A stretch of DNA of 20,510 nucleotides from a virus: the IMG/VR virus record IMGVR_UViG_3300007276_000403, positions 1 to 20,510 of that record. One strand, written 5' to 3'. The notes below the pieces were generated by a model. That model saw only the letters and a program-made list of their open reading frames with translations. It did no database searches and was not told the DNA's origin. Below, in pieces: positions 14,140 to 20,510 of this stretch; the stretch's first letter is position 1, and the number at the start of each line of letters is the position of its first letter. The translations under genes and the position numbers were made by a program.

Positions 14140-14622
14140 TTAAGATACGATGACCTTAGTAATCTCACCATTAACGATAATTTCCATTGGAGTTACCCAT
14201 ACAGCCGCATCAATAGATGCTGTAGGAGTTAACCCTGATAAGAAACCTTTGCCTTTAACGTAGTATTCACCAGTTGTATTACCTTCATTAAACGCAACAG
14301 TGAAAAATATCTCTGTTTTGTCTGATGAAGTTTCTAGTAATCCTTTATTTGATATTGTGTTAGTGCCTGTTCCTGTTCCGAAAAAGACAGCTCCATCTAA
14401 TAGCATGTTTAAAGAAACACTATTTTCATTAACTGTTGTAAAAGCACTACTGGCTGTAGAATCCAAAGTTGAATATCTAGTTGATCCAGTCGATGCTGAT
14501 AACGTTACGTCTTGCATTAAGGGAATTACTAAAGCGTCTGATCCTCCTGGAAGGGACATTGCTTCAGTATTTCCTAAAGTTAATACTGCTTGAGAACCGC
14601 TTGTTACATTAATTACTGCCAT
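14140..14622 (-). CDS. Major tail (tube) protein
   Basis: The 160-residue product starts at 14622 behind TAGGAGAACAAC. It is beta-rich: MAVINVTSGSQAVLTLGNTE, then LVIPLMQDVTLSASTGSTRY, a central loop with Gly and Thr, and a C-terminal strand pair VWVTPMEIIVNGEITKVIVS. It has no signal peptide. The size, the strand pattern and the position between a tail terminator-like gene and the chaperone genes match siphovirus tail tube proteins, which stack as hexamer rings around the tape measure. The terminator-like hairpin after it also fits a highly expressed structural gene. There is no Ig-like C-terminal extension. Sequence similarity alone would not settle the family. Confidence 0.7.
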   Translation of the reverse strand: MAVINVTSGSQAVLTLGNTEAMSLPGGSDALVIPLMQDVTLSASTGSTRYSTLDSTASSAFTTVNENSVSLNMLLDGAVFFGTGTGTNTISNKGLLETSSDKTEIFFTVAFNEGNTTGEYYVKGKGFLSGLTPTASIDAAVWVTPMEIIVNGEITKVIVS

Positions 14623-14637
14623 GTTGTTCTCCTATAG

Positions 14638-15036
14638 TTAAACAGTTTTTTCAAAGCGAAATTCAAAAGTATATGTAATCTTGTCTAAGTCAATGTCTGA
14701 TTCATAATCACTTTCACTAGTTATAGTGTTAGTAATCACAGACTTTGCACTTAGCACATTACTGATTATACTGTTGATATCACTTAATTGGGTTTTGGCA
14801 TCGAGGGTGACGAATGCATTAAGTGTAGATTGGTTGGTGTTAAGGTTATTCCTGTCCAATACTTCATATAAAGTATCTTGTGAAATTTGCTCTTCATCAA
14901 CATAAAGTGTTTTCATGTTCTTGTCATACAACGTGTCCCCACCACTTTCGAACGGAAGTTCTGAACTTACACTAACATTACTGCTAGATAAGTTTGTGGT
15001 AAGTTGTGTTATTAAACTGTCCCTGATTACACTCAT
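14638..15036 (-). CDS. Tail terminator-like protein, 132 residues
   Basis: The gene overlaps the stop of the connector gene by one base (TAATG at 15036). The product begins MSVIRDSLITQLTTNLS and has TLYVDEEQISQDTLYEVLDR, followed by ALNAFVTLDAKTQLSDI and a final strand ITYTFEFRFEKTV. This mixed alpha/beta layout with an N-terminal helix and C-terminal strand, together with the gene order connector, this gene, tail tube, is that of tail terminator proteins (lambda U-like), which cap the tail before it joins the head. The call is mainly positional. Confidence 0.5.
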   Translation of the reverse strand: MSVIRDSLITQLTTNLSSSNVSVSSELPFESGGDTLYDKNMKTLYVDEEQISQDTLYEVLDRNNLNTNQSTLNAFVTLDAKTQLSDINSIISNVLSAKSVITNTITSESDYESDIDLDKITYTFEFRFEKTV

Positions 15037-15593
15037 TATCTGACCCTTGTTATAAATCGTTTGCCACGAGTCCTACGGTTTTTTCTAAAGTTGACCATTT
15101 CATCGGCGGATGTTATGGATGCATCTGCATTCACATCATACCACACAATTACTGAAAGTTTTTCATTAAACAATTCATTAAATTTAGTTTCGTAAAAGTT
15201 GATTTTGTTTACTTCTGAACTCTCTGGGTTACCAAAGTCAGCTACTTTTGGAAGTAACATTTCTTTCATAACATAACTTGATGTTAAGTCAACCCAATCT
15301 TGCAAGTTGCCAATAATTAAATTCTTATTGACAGCAGGCAAAATTGATGTGCTACTGATACTCTTACTACTAGCATATGCACTCCACTCGGGAGAGGCTT
15401 GCATTCTAGTAACAATCCTATCGGTAGCACGTTGACATAATATGTCAAGATATTCGTCTATAGTTGTTGCCGCAGTTCCAGAGTTAGCAAATGAAATCTC
15501 ATTCGCTTCAAACAATCTTTGATCCAAGTTTCGAATGTCTTCTGCTTCAGCAAAAGCCAATACATTATTTGATCCATCTCTCTGAAATGCCAT
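15036..15593 (-). CDS. Head-tail connector / head completion protein, 185 residues
   Basis: The start at 15593 follows AGGAGATAAC. The protein is largely helical in its first two thirds (EAEDIRNLDQRLFEANEIS; YLDILCQRATDRIVTRMQAS; DWVDLTSSYVMKEMLLPKV), then has a strand IVWYDVNADASITSADE and a very basic tail (RKNRRTRGKRFITRVR). The helical bundle and its position directly after the major capsid gene match head-tail adaptor proteins (gp6/gp15-like) that bind the portal. The basic C-terminal tail could contact DNA or the portal wing. No specific family is recognised from memory. Confidence 0.55.
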   Translation of the reverse strand: MAFQRDGSNNVLAFAEAEDIRNLDQRLFEANEISFANSGTAATTIDEYLDILCQRATDRIVTRMQASPEWSAYASSKSISSTSILPAVNKNLIIGNLQDWVDLTSSYVMKEMLLPKVADFGNPESSEVNKINFYETKFNELFNEKLSVIVWYDVNADASITSADEMVNFRKNRRTRGKRFITRVR

Positions 15594-15605
15594 GTTATCT
15601 CCTAA

Positions 15606-16574
15606 TTAGCCTTGTGTATTAGTTATGTCTGCAACTAGTTGATTAGAACGTAGCCACTTAATTCCAATAGCTTCTGAAATAACTGCATCCAATAAAGCTC
15701 TGTTACCAATGTCGCTTAAAGAACCAACTGATGTTGCTCCGTTAACGCCGTTGATGAAGCTTGAAAGGATGAATTCTACTTGTGGAGTAATAGCCGCATA
15801 GTAGAAGCCTGAAGCGTCAGCTGGAGCATTTCCTGCTCTTAGTTTTGCAACTGCTGTAGCAAAGTCACTTAATGTGGCATTGTCAGCTGTAGCTAATGAA
15901 CCGTCGATTGATCCAACTAGTTTAGTAAAGTCATTTCTTAATTTACCAAAGCCGTTTCTTACTGTTCCTGTTACGATGTGTCTATCGAACTGAACATCTT
16001 CTTGCATAGAAGCTGTAATAGAACGCTTCTCCATGTATCCCATGGCTTGAGGTGAAAAAACGCAATTTAGAGCTACTTTTCCGCCAGCCGCACCAACTGT
16101 GGTGTTTACTAGTTCTGCATTAAGACCACTTCCGTCTAGGACGTCTGCGTCTGTAGGAACTGTTTCTGTTCCGTTAACAATGCTTCTGAAACCAGCAACG
16201 TCTGTTGCTTGTGCCGCCGCCTGACTTAACTGACTAACAACTGCATTTCTTACTTGGTCAAATTGACCGTCTTCTAAGGACTCTTCTGTTACGAATGTTC
16301 CTGAACCACGTTTTACTGCGGTAATATCTAAACCAGTAATGCCCATGTCATTAGCGTGGTTAGTTACGATGTCTTCCATTTCTGTAAGTGTTACACCTAC
16401 TGAGAAAGCTGATTGTAGAGGGAACTGAACAGTTCTGCCTGCTCCTTCTGATATGTTTACGGAATTTGGGATCATTTGGCTGTTTGGTAACAACACTGCG
16501 TTGGAGTAGTAAGCCTGAAGGTCTGCTACAACATCACTATATAATCCGGCAATTCCTGCTGTATTTGTTGACAT
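15606..16574 (-). CDS. Major capsid protein
   Basis: The 322-residue product starts at 16574 behind AGGAGACAATT. It begins MSTNTAGIAGLYSDVVADLQ and has the order expected for an HK97-fold shell protein: a long N-terminal arm, an extended strand segment (GRTVQFPLQSAFSVGVTLTE), a spine helix (QVRNAVVSQLSQAAAQATDV, about 106-125), an A-domain with SPQAMGYMEKR, and a C-terminal part SEAIGIKWLRSNQLVADI. It follows a scaffold-like gene and a portal gene. No maturation protease gene and no long delta domain are seen, so assembly probably relies on the separate scaffold. The exact capsid family cannot be named by eye. Confidence 0.82.
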   Translation of the reverse strand: MSTNTAGIAGLYSDVVADLQAYYSNAVLLPNSQMIPNSVNISEGAGRTVQFPLQSAFSVGVTLTEMEDIVTNHANDMGITGLDITAVKRGSGTFVTEESLEDGQFDQVRNAVVSQLSQAAAQATDVAGFRSIVNGTETVPTDADVLDGSGLNAELVNTTVGAAGGKVALNCVFSPQAMGYMEKRSITASMQEDVQFDRHIVTGTVRNGFGKLRNDFTKLVGSIDGSLATADNATLSDFATAVAKLRAGNAPADASGFYYAAITPQVEFILSSFINGVNGATSVGSLSDIGNRALLDAVISEAIGIKWLRSNQLVADITNTQG

Positions 16575-16630
16575 AATTGTCTCCTATTATAGTTTTATGT
16601 TTTTAAAGTTTCTTTAAGATATCTCTATCT
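16575..16630 (-). other. Two small AT-rich hairpins between scaffold and capsid genes
   Basis: On the minus strand, AAGATA GAGA TATCTT starts in the last codons of the scaffold gene and includes its TAG stop. It is followed at once by TTAAAG AAA CTTTAA, sharing two bases. The second ends well before the AGGAG of the capsid gene. They are weak as terminators (no T tract) and could serve as transcript-processing or stability elements for the abundant capsid message. They may also be chance in AT-rich DNA. Confidence 0.3.
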
Positions 16631-17455
16631 TTTGATTTTAGCCATGTGAGCTTCAACTGTTTTATGGTTGACAAGTCCACCTCGACCAATACCTGTGCTA
16701 CGCAAATCAACATAAGCATTTCTATAAGCTGGATCTGATTTTAATCTATTTTGATCAACTTCAGAACTCTTATTTGATACTGGTGTTGTTTGTGCATCTA
16801 CAGTAGCAACTCCTTTCTTGGAAAACTGTAATCCTAAATCTCTACCCACTTTTTCAACAGCGGCAGTATAGTTAGGTTGTCCTTCATCAGTTGTAAAGAA
16901 ATCCTCTCCATTTGCAATATGGAAACTTTGTCCTTCAACTTTGAACATATTATCAGCACTCATCAATTTGACTACTGAATTCCTTTGTTCTGGCGTCCAT
17001 GCCGTTGGCATAGCATCCTTTAGTTTTCCTACGTGGGCATCTAAGACATATTGTGCTTTAACACCTTCTAGTTCAGCTTTAAGTTCAGCGACAGTTTGTT
17101 CTTTCTTTGCAACAGTATTTTTCAATGCTGTTACGTCTAAACTACTTTCGCCTTCAGTAATATTCGCGGTTTGAAGTTCCTTCACTACCTGCTTTACACT
17201 ACTTAAACTGTCAACGCCTAATTCTGCAATTATACGTTGCTCTACTTCCCTAGTGGTTGTTTTGGCAATTGCATCTTTTTCTGCTTTGGTAAACATACGT
17301 TGACCATCAACAAAGACACGACCGTCTTTCATTTCCACTTCTGGTTTTGTTGCATTACTGCTAACAGAGATACTTTCTTTCGAAACTTCAGTCTCTGGAA
17401 CTGTTTGACTTTCACCAGTGTCAACTACTGTATTTGTTGTATTGTCTTCCGACAT
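16625..17455 (-). CDS. Scaffold-like protein, 276 residues
   Basis: The start at 17455 has GAAGGAGAGAATATT in front. The first 60 residues are acidic and disordered-looking (Ser, Thr, Glu, Val), followed by VEMKDGRVFVDGQRMFTKAE and a helical, coiled-coil-prone middle (LKNTVAKKEQTVAELKAELE, about 110-130). A globular-looking part (AWTPEQRNSVVKLMSADNMF) and a basic C-terminus (GRGGLVNHKTVEAHMAKIKR) follow. An acidic coiled-coil protein with a basic C-terminal end between portal and capsid genes is the standard picture of a phage scaffolding protein, which shapes the procapsid and then leaves. No protease domain is visible. Confidence 0.7.
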   Translation of the reverse strand: MSEDNTTNTVVDTGESQTVPETEVSKESISVSSNATKPEVEMKDGRVFVDGQRMFTKAEKDAIAKTTTREVEQRIIAELGVDSLSSVKQVVKELQTANITEGESSLDVTALKNTVAKKEQTVAELKAELEGVKAQYVLDAHVGKLKDAMPTAWTPEQRNSVVKLMSADNMFKVEGQSFHIANGEDFFTTDEGQPNYTAAVEKVGRDLGLQFSKKGVATVDAQTTPVSNKSSEVDQNRLKSDPAYRNAYVDLRSTGIGRGGLVNHKTVEAHMAKIKR

Positions 17456-17503
17456 AATATTCTCTCCTTCATTTATACGACGAAGTATCGTTAACCAATC
17501 TTA

Positions 17504-19168
17504 TTATAAACTGTTGCTGGTAGTTGACTGTGTCAATAACTGCTCTAGTCGATCGCGAAGTTTGTCACGCAAATCTGTGTTAGGAGTATCTACTCCCATT
17601 AATTCTTCATACTCGTCATGTGTGGTGAACGGCATATACTTAACAGTGCCGTCGTCTGCTGTGTGCTCATGAGATCCACTTCCACCCATTGCTTCTGCAA
17701 CGGCTTCTGCTTGTTCTTGAGTATTGTATAGTTCTAAATCTGGTGCTTGTTGACCATATCCTAATCTATCGGATAAGTCCATCAGCATGTTTAATTCTTT
17801 TAGTTCGTGCTCCATTGCACGTTGATTGTATTGTCTGTTATAACTAATCTCTACTGTATTAGCTTCTCCAGTCCAATCATGATAGATATCAAATGCACGT
17901 TTCTCTGCGTTTTCCATTTGAACTGCTTTCTTTCTCACAAATGCTTGTAGTTTACTGTCTAATGTTTCTACCATTGCCGCACTACTTGATGCTTTAATTA
18001 AGTCATCACTTCTAATCATGCATGTTTCTAGCATTTTATCTATTTTGTTGTCTATTAGGTCTCTGATCTCTGTGATTGGATCAGTGTTTGGTTGTCTGAA
18101 TTCGTATGTGAAGTTTTGTTCACCCTGTAAGCCACTGTTTACTCTAATTACACTACCTGCTTCAGCACCTATTTCACCGTTGTTTAATTCGTCTGTGGCT
18201 TCATCTACTACTAATGTAGGATGTATGCTGTAGTTTACACTAGCATATATTTCCGAATTCAAGTTGTATATCTCTCTTTGTATAATAGAGGCATCTAATA
18301 AAGGACTTGAACCAACGCCAGGGAATGTAGGTATACCTTGATAAATTGGAAACACCGGAATGTATCCTAATTCATTTGGTTGCACTACTCTAAATACACC
18401 TTCGTCTTGTTGAAATACATCTTCTATTTCAGGTGGTAAGTAATCTTCATCTTCTGAATAAAACACAGTTTCAATTGTGTCTTGCGTAAAGTATCTGTAA
18501 ACAACTTGGTTTTCATCTTCTGCTATTTTAATTACTAGTTTTCTCAACACTTGGTCGCCATTCATGTCATAACCAAATTCCCAGTTCATAACATCTAATG
18601 GCTTATATATGTTAAAACGTGGAACTTCTGATCCACTTGGCTTTACTACACTTAACCAGCTCACACCAAATACACTTACTAGTGTGTCTACTTGACTGAA
18701 GAACTCTGGCAAACTGTTGCCTTCTCCATCACAGTTTTGTGCAAATGAATCCATAACAAACGTTTCTGGTAACATTCTATGTGCTGGGTTTTTAAATAGG
18801 ATTGCGTTGTATTCGTTAACGATTAACTTAACATAGTTGTAGAAACTTACGTTGTTAATCTTTTCATTGTAGAAACTGCCGCCTGCATCATTGCCACTTT
18901 TTGCATCAGCTCTATCAAAGCCTACATTATTGTTTACCCTGGCTTTGTATTTGCCAGTAGTGTTGCCAAACTCATCACGAGTATAAGTGTTTATTACTTC
19001 ACTGGCTGTTTGTTGGTCAGAATCAAACATCTTAAGGTATCTACCTTGTTTGTATTCCTCGGATCCCACAAAACTACGATAGGATAGATCCCATGTGTCA
19101 TGATATCGTTCGTATAAGTTGTGGACGCCGGTGATAAACTCACTGTATTCGGATAGGTTATCGCTCAT
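17504..19168 (-). CDS. Portal protein
   Basis: I start it at ATG 19168 (MSDNLSEYSEF), with GGGA about 7 bases upstream. A TTG at 19201 would add 11 residues that include the GC-rich palindrome and is less likely. The 554-residue product has portal features: a helical N-terminus (HNLYERYHDTWDLSYRSF), a strand-rich wing, VFPIYQGIPTFPGVGSSPLL followed by DASIIQREIYNLNSEIY (clip and stem region, about 280-320), and HPTLVVDEATD. Long helices near the C-terminus (LIDNKIDKMLETCM; QAFVRKKAVQMENAEKRAF) complete it. It forms the ring at the capsid vertex through which DNA enters and leaves. It ends with a TAA TAA double stop shortly before the scaffold gene. Confidence 0.88.
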   Translation of the reverse strand: MSDNLSEYSEFITGVHNLYERYHDTWDLSYRSFVGSEEYKQGRYLKMFDSDQQTASEVINTYTRDEFGNTTGKYKARVNNNVGFDRADAKSGNDAGGSFYNEKINNVSFYNYVKLIVNEYNAILFKNPAHRMLPETFVMDSFAQNCDGEGNSLPEFFSQVDTLVSVFGVSWLSVVKPSGSEVPRFNIYKPLDVMNWEFGYDMNGDQVLRKLVIKIAEDENQVVYRYFTQDTIETVFYSEDEDYLPPEIEDVFQQDEGVFRVVQPNELGYIPVFPIYQGIPTFPGVGSSPLLDASIIQREIYNLNSEIYASVNYSIHPTLVVDEATDELNNGEIGAEAGSVIRVNSGLQGEQNFTYEFRQPNTDPITEIRDLIDNKIDKMLETCMIRSDDLIKASSSAAMVETLDSKLQAFVRKKAVQMENAEKRAFDIYHDWTGEANTVEISYNRQYNQRAMEHELKELNMLMDLSDRLGYGQQAPDLELYNTQEQAEAVAEAMGGSGSHEHTADDGTVKYMPFTTHDEYEELMGVDTPNTDLRDKLRDRLEQLLTQSTTSNSL

Positions 19169-19176
19169 ATTTTGTT

Positions 19177-19184
19177 CCCGCGGG
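19177..19184. repeat. GC-only palindrome CCCGCGGG in the portal leader
   Basis: An uninterrupted 8-base palindrome of only G and C stands 9 bases before the portal ATG in very AT-rich surroundings. It includes part of the ribosome site (GGGA). It may affect portal translation or simply provide the ribosome site. Confidence 0.4.
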
Positions 19185-19232
19185 GTAAAACGTTCTTTCA
19201 AAGTTTTTGTTGTATACTGATGTATTTATGCA

Positions 19233-19241
19233 AATATACCA
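19233..19241 (-). promoter_or_regulatory. Candidate extended -10 promoter for the portal operon
   Basis: The minus strand reads TGGTATATT, an extended -10 (TGn plus TATATT, 5 of 6 matches to TATAAT). Transcription would start near 19226, leaving a leader of about 58 bases to the portal ATG. No convincing -35 lies at normal spacing. A promoter somewhere in 19190-19480 is expected because a minus-strand terminator at 19494-19530 should stop the upstream transcript. Confidence 0.35.
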
Positions 19242-19288
19242 CAATAAGGTTATAATACGGTGTTTAATCAAATAATCACCAAAAAAGG

Positions 19289-19316
19289 TTGACATTGAGC
19301 TGTAAAGAAGTATAAT
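19289..19316 (+). promoter_or_regulatory. Perfect sigma70 promoter on the plus strand
   Basis: TTGACA (19289-19294) and TATAAT (19311-19316) match both consensus boxes exactly with a 16-base spacer. An A/T-rich stretch precedes the -35. Transcription would start near 19322-19324, reading away from the portal gene and towards the terminase end of the gap. It is the only strong plus-strand signal seen in the window. Confidence 0.8.
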
Positions 19317-19321
19317 TAACT

Positions 19322-19488
19322 ACTTGTAACAAAGGAAACACTAATTTTTAATTAAGGAGAATTCCTGGATTAGAATACAATGTTTATTGTTTCTTTATTA
19401 CACACGGGTGTGTGTAGTGTGTTGCAATTTATGTAGGCGTCTTACTTAATAAAACATTGTGTGTATTGTTAGTAAGGCGCTTTTTTTT
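19322..19488 (+). ncRNA. Candidate small structured RNA, about 165 nt
   Basis: The stretch is bounded by a perfect promoter and a strong terminator on the plus strand, against the direction of every protein gene. Between them are three short hairpins, each with a four-base loop: AGGA-GAAT-TCCT (19355-19366), ACAAT-GTTT-ATTGT (19377-19390) and TACACAC-GGGT-GTGTGTA (19399-19416). A strong ribosome-site-like TAAGGAG (19353-19359) has no ATG, GTG or TTG at proper distance. The only ATG (19380) is 20 bases away and gives 18 residues. A noncoding RNA is therefore the best reading. It resembles no RNA family I know. Possible roles, all speculative: a regulator of host or phage messages, a packaging-related RNA, or a translation decoy through the exposed TAAGGAG. 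Confidence 0.6.
19437..19488 (+). terminator. Rho-independent terminator of the plus-strand RNA
   Basis: GCGTCTTACT (19437-19446) pairs with AGTAAGGCGC (19471-19480) over 10 positions with one G-T pair. The loop is 24 bases, partly able to pair further (AATA with TATT). Eight T residues follow at 19481-19488. On the minus strand no T tract follows, so it acts in one direction only. Confidence 0.8.
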
Positions 19489-19493
19489 GACTC

Positions 19494-19530
19494 AAAAAGA
19501 AACCCCACAATGGCCACACTATGAGGTTCC
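19494..19530 (-). terminator. Rho-independent terminator of the terminase transcript
   Basis: On the minus strand GGAACCTCATAG (19530-19519) pairs with TTGTGGGGTTTC (19510-19499) over 12 positions, including a few G-T pairs, around the loop TGTGGCCA. TTTTT (19498-19494) follows. It lies about 50 bases after the stop of the 59-residue gene and faces the plus-strand terminator, five bases away. Confidence 0.75.
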
Positions 19531-19581
19531 TAGTAACTTAAGACATACCACACACTGAACACTATAAGTCACTATGTGTAT

Positions 19582-19761
19582 TTATCGTATGTATTCTTCG
19601 TGTTTGAATGCACCTATTCTGCCTGCTTCATAACGGGCATATCCATCTAATTCTTTGGCAGAGCTCATTGTCCATGTTTTGTTTACTGTTTTAATTCGGT
19701 CTTTCTTTTGATATGTGCTACTCATATCATACCAATAGAATGTGTATGTTTTTGTTATCAT
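19582..19761 (-). CDS. Small hypothetical protein, 59 residues, coupled to the gene before it
   Basis: The ATG at 19761 overlaps the TGA of the upstream gene as ATGA, the usual sign of coupled translation. The frame ends at TAA 19582. The product begins MITKTYTFYWYDMSSTYQKK and ends GRIGAFKHEEYIR. It is basic and rich in Tyr and Lys, with an amphipathic segment MSSAKELDGYARYEAGR, and has no signal or membrane segment. I do not recognise a family. It is the last gene of the terminase transcript, which ends at the terminator near 19494. Confidence 0.7.
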   Translation of the reverse strand: MITKTYTFYWYDMSSTYQKKDRIKTVNKTWTMSSAKELDGYARYEAGRIGAFKHEEYIR

Positions 19762-20036
19762 GACTTATCTATTTCTTGTTCGTTAACATGATCTATATAG
19801 ACACCGTTTACTTTAGTTTTAAACTTGGGTTTAACTTTGTTTTTACCCCAGTCTATTTTATCGAAATTGTCTTTGTATGCTTGTTCATCACCGATACGTC
19901 TAGCACTTCCTTTGCCACCATGAGTAGCACCAAAGCCTTTACCACTAATGCCATTACTAATGTCCTTAGCACGTTTTAGTTCTGGTGAAGCATCTACTAT
20001 TGCTTTTGCTTGTTTCCTTATGTTGTCATCACTCAT
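19758..20036 (-). CDS. Small conserved-type phage protein after terminase, 92 residues
   Basis: The ATG at 20036 shares one base with the TAA of the terminase gene. The protein has a helical N-terminus (DNIRKQAKAIVDASPELKRA), then GFGATHGGKGSARRIGDEQA followed by YKDNFDKIDWGK. The 'GGKGS.R...D...Y..N.D.I.WGK' pattern resembles small proteins of unknown function that I recall in many tailed-phage genomes (HGGKGS..R...........N.D.IFGK). The C-terminal 30 residues are basic, then acidic. Location beside terminase suggests a packaging link, but no function is established. Confidence 0.65.
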   Translation of the reverse strand: MSDDNIRKQAKAIVDASPELKRAKDISNGISGKGFGATHGGKGSARRIGDEQAYKDNFDKIDWGKNKVKPKFKTKVNGVYIDHVNEQEIDKS

Positions 20037-20509
20037 TATAAACTTCTCCTGCTATGTCCATAGCCTTTACCTAAGTCACGTTTAATGCCAAAGTTTTGAT
20101 ACACTAAGTATCCTAAAGCATCAGCGGCATGGTCTAACACATTGTCTTTGTCTGGTATTCTAGTTCCTTCTTTGTAACTCATTTTGATTAACATCTCTCT
20201 TATCTTTGCACATTTAGGATCAATAAGCAAGTTGCGTTCACCATGTGCATTACATAACAAACTATTTACTGCATTTATTCTATCTAATACTGGAGGATTG
20301 GTTTTGCCCACAACTAACTTGAATCCATTGTTTGCCAATATGATATGGTCACTCTGATTACTGTTAGTTGACTTGTGACTACCACTTGCATCTGGATAAC
20401 ATATATAGTTTTTATTTGGGTAACGTCTTTTAATTTCTTGTATCATTTCATATGTGTTACTTTGATATATTTCAATAAAGTCAACCACGTATAGTTTATT
20501 ACCGTTCAT
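20036..20509 (-). CDS. terL: Terminase large subunit, C-terminal nuclease part (5' end outside the window)
   Basis: The frame reaches the right edge; the Met at 20509 is probably internal, because the ATPase half is missing. The 157 visible residues are the RNase H-like nuclease domain: a first strand with KLYVVDFIEIYQSN (candidate acidic residue D10), then IKRRYPNKNYICYPDASGSH (D40), SDHIILANNGFKLVVGKTNP, RINAVNSLLCNAHGERNLLI, and YKEGTRIPDKDNVLDHAADA (D126, D130) followed by LGYLVY. These spaced acidic residues bind the metal ions used to cut concatemeric DNA during headful or cohesive-end packaging. The protein drives DNA into the procapsid through the portal. The basic tail GKGYGHSRRSL ends the protein. 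Confidence 0.9.
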   Translation of the reverse strand: MNGNKLYVVDFIEIYQSNTYEMIQEIKRRYPNKNYICYPDASGSHKSTNSNQSDHIILANNGFKLVVGKTNPPVLDRINAVNSLLCNAHGERNLLIDPKCAKIREMLIKMSYKEGTRIPDKDNVLDHAADALGYLVYQNFGIKRDLGKGYGHSRRSL

Positions 20510-20510
20510 A

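Larger units (their letters stand above)
19169..19581. other. Gene-free gap between terminase and portal operons
   Basis: No protein gene of reasonable quality is seen on either strand in these 413 bases. In order they hold the portal leader with its GC palindrome, a weak minus-strand promoter candidate, a strong plus-strand promoter, the structured plus-strand RNA and its terminator, and the opposing terminator of the terminase operon. The last 50 bases (19531-19581) show nothing clear. Confidence 0.7.

Noticed and set aside
17504-19201. TTG start at 19201 for the portal
   Set aside because: The added residues cover the palindrome and ribosome site; ATG at 19168 has good spacing.
19251-19256. 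Second plus-strand TATAAT
   Set aside because: No -35 at proper spacing, and a much better promoter lies just downstream.
19380-19436. 18-codon ORF in the small RNA
   Set aside because: The ribosome-like site is 20 bases away, the peptide is low in information, and hairpins overlap it.
1-20510. tRNA, integrase, repressor, att site or defence genes
   Set aside because: I looked for them and saw none; all covered sequence is structural or packaging genes and short gaps.

Overview
The window is about 20.5 kb of AT-rich DNA (roughly one-third G+C by eye) carrying the packaging, head and tail genes of a long-tailed (siphovirus-like) phage. Every protein gene I can support lies on the minus strand, so the gene order reads from high to low coordinates. 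Both ends are cut: the terminase large subunit lacks its N-terminal part at the right end, and a long repetitive tail fibre runs off the left end. The base composition, and fibre modules of the NLYYTDAR and 'ITDDTSTNATIYP' kinds that I recall from marine phages and uncultured marine viruses, suggest a phage of a marine, low-GC bacterium. The host cannot be named from this sequence. No integrase, repressor, lysis gene, tRNA, insertion sequence or CRISPR array is seen.

Layout, in transcription order. Packaging: terminase large subunit (20036-20509, partial), then two small proteins coupled to it by 1- and 4-base overlaps (19758-20036 and 19582-19761). Next comes a 413-base gene-free gap. It holds a minus-strand terminator that ends the terminase transcript, a plus-strand unit facing it (perfect sigma70-type promoter, three short hairpins, terminator; a likely ~165-nt RNA), and a candidate promoter for the head genes. 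Head: portal (17504-19168), scaffold-like protein (16625-17455), major capsid protein (15606-16574), head-tail connector (15036-15593). Tail tube: tail terminator-like protein (14638-15036) and tail tube protein (14140-14622), followed by a terminator-like hairpin. Tail assembly: two small proteins (13837-14064 and the partly overlapping 13704-13880), then a tail assembly chaperone whose last sense codons form the slippery heptamer G GGA AAA. A -1 frameshift there extends the 99-residue chaperone to about 182 residues, as in lambda G/GT. After that come an HK97 gp10-like protein (12811-13176) and the tape measure protein (10898-12811).

Tail tip and host binding: two tail-tip proteins (10245-10898 and 9548-10234, the second with a glycine-rich tail), a GNAT-type acetyltransferase (9093-9548), a lambda J-like tail-tip protein (6543-9092), an open frame with no ordinary start codon that may be a frame-shifted extension of that protein (6271-6600), a Phage_tail_APC-type protein (5868-6269), a 50-residue protein (5696-5848), a glycine-rich adhesin (3915-5687), a 171-residue fibre-associated protein (3310-3825) and the modular repeat fibre (1-3308).

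The most notable points are the frameshift chaperone, the structured plus-strand RNA unit inside an otherwise minus-strand structural region, and the startless frame after the J-like gene. I found no defence system or other clearly new multi-gene system.
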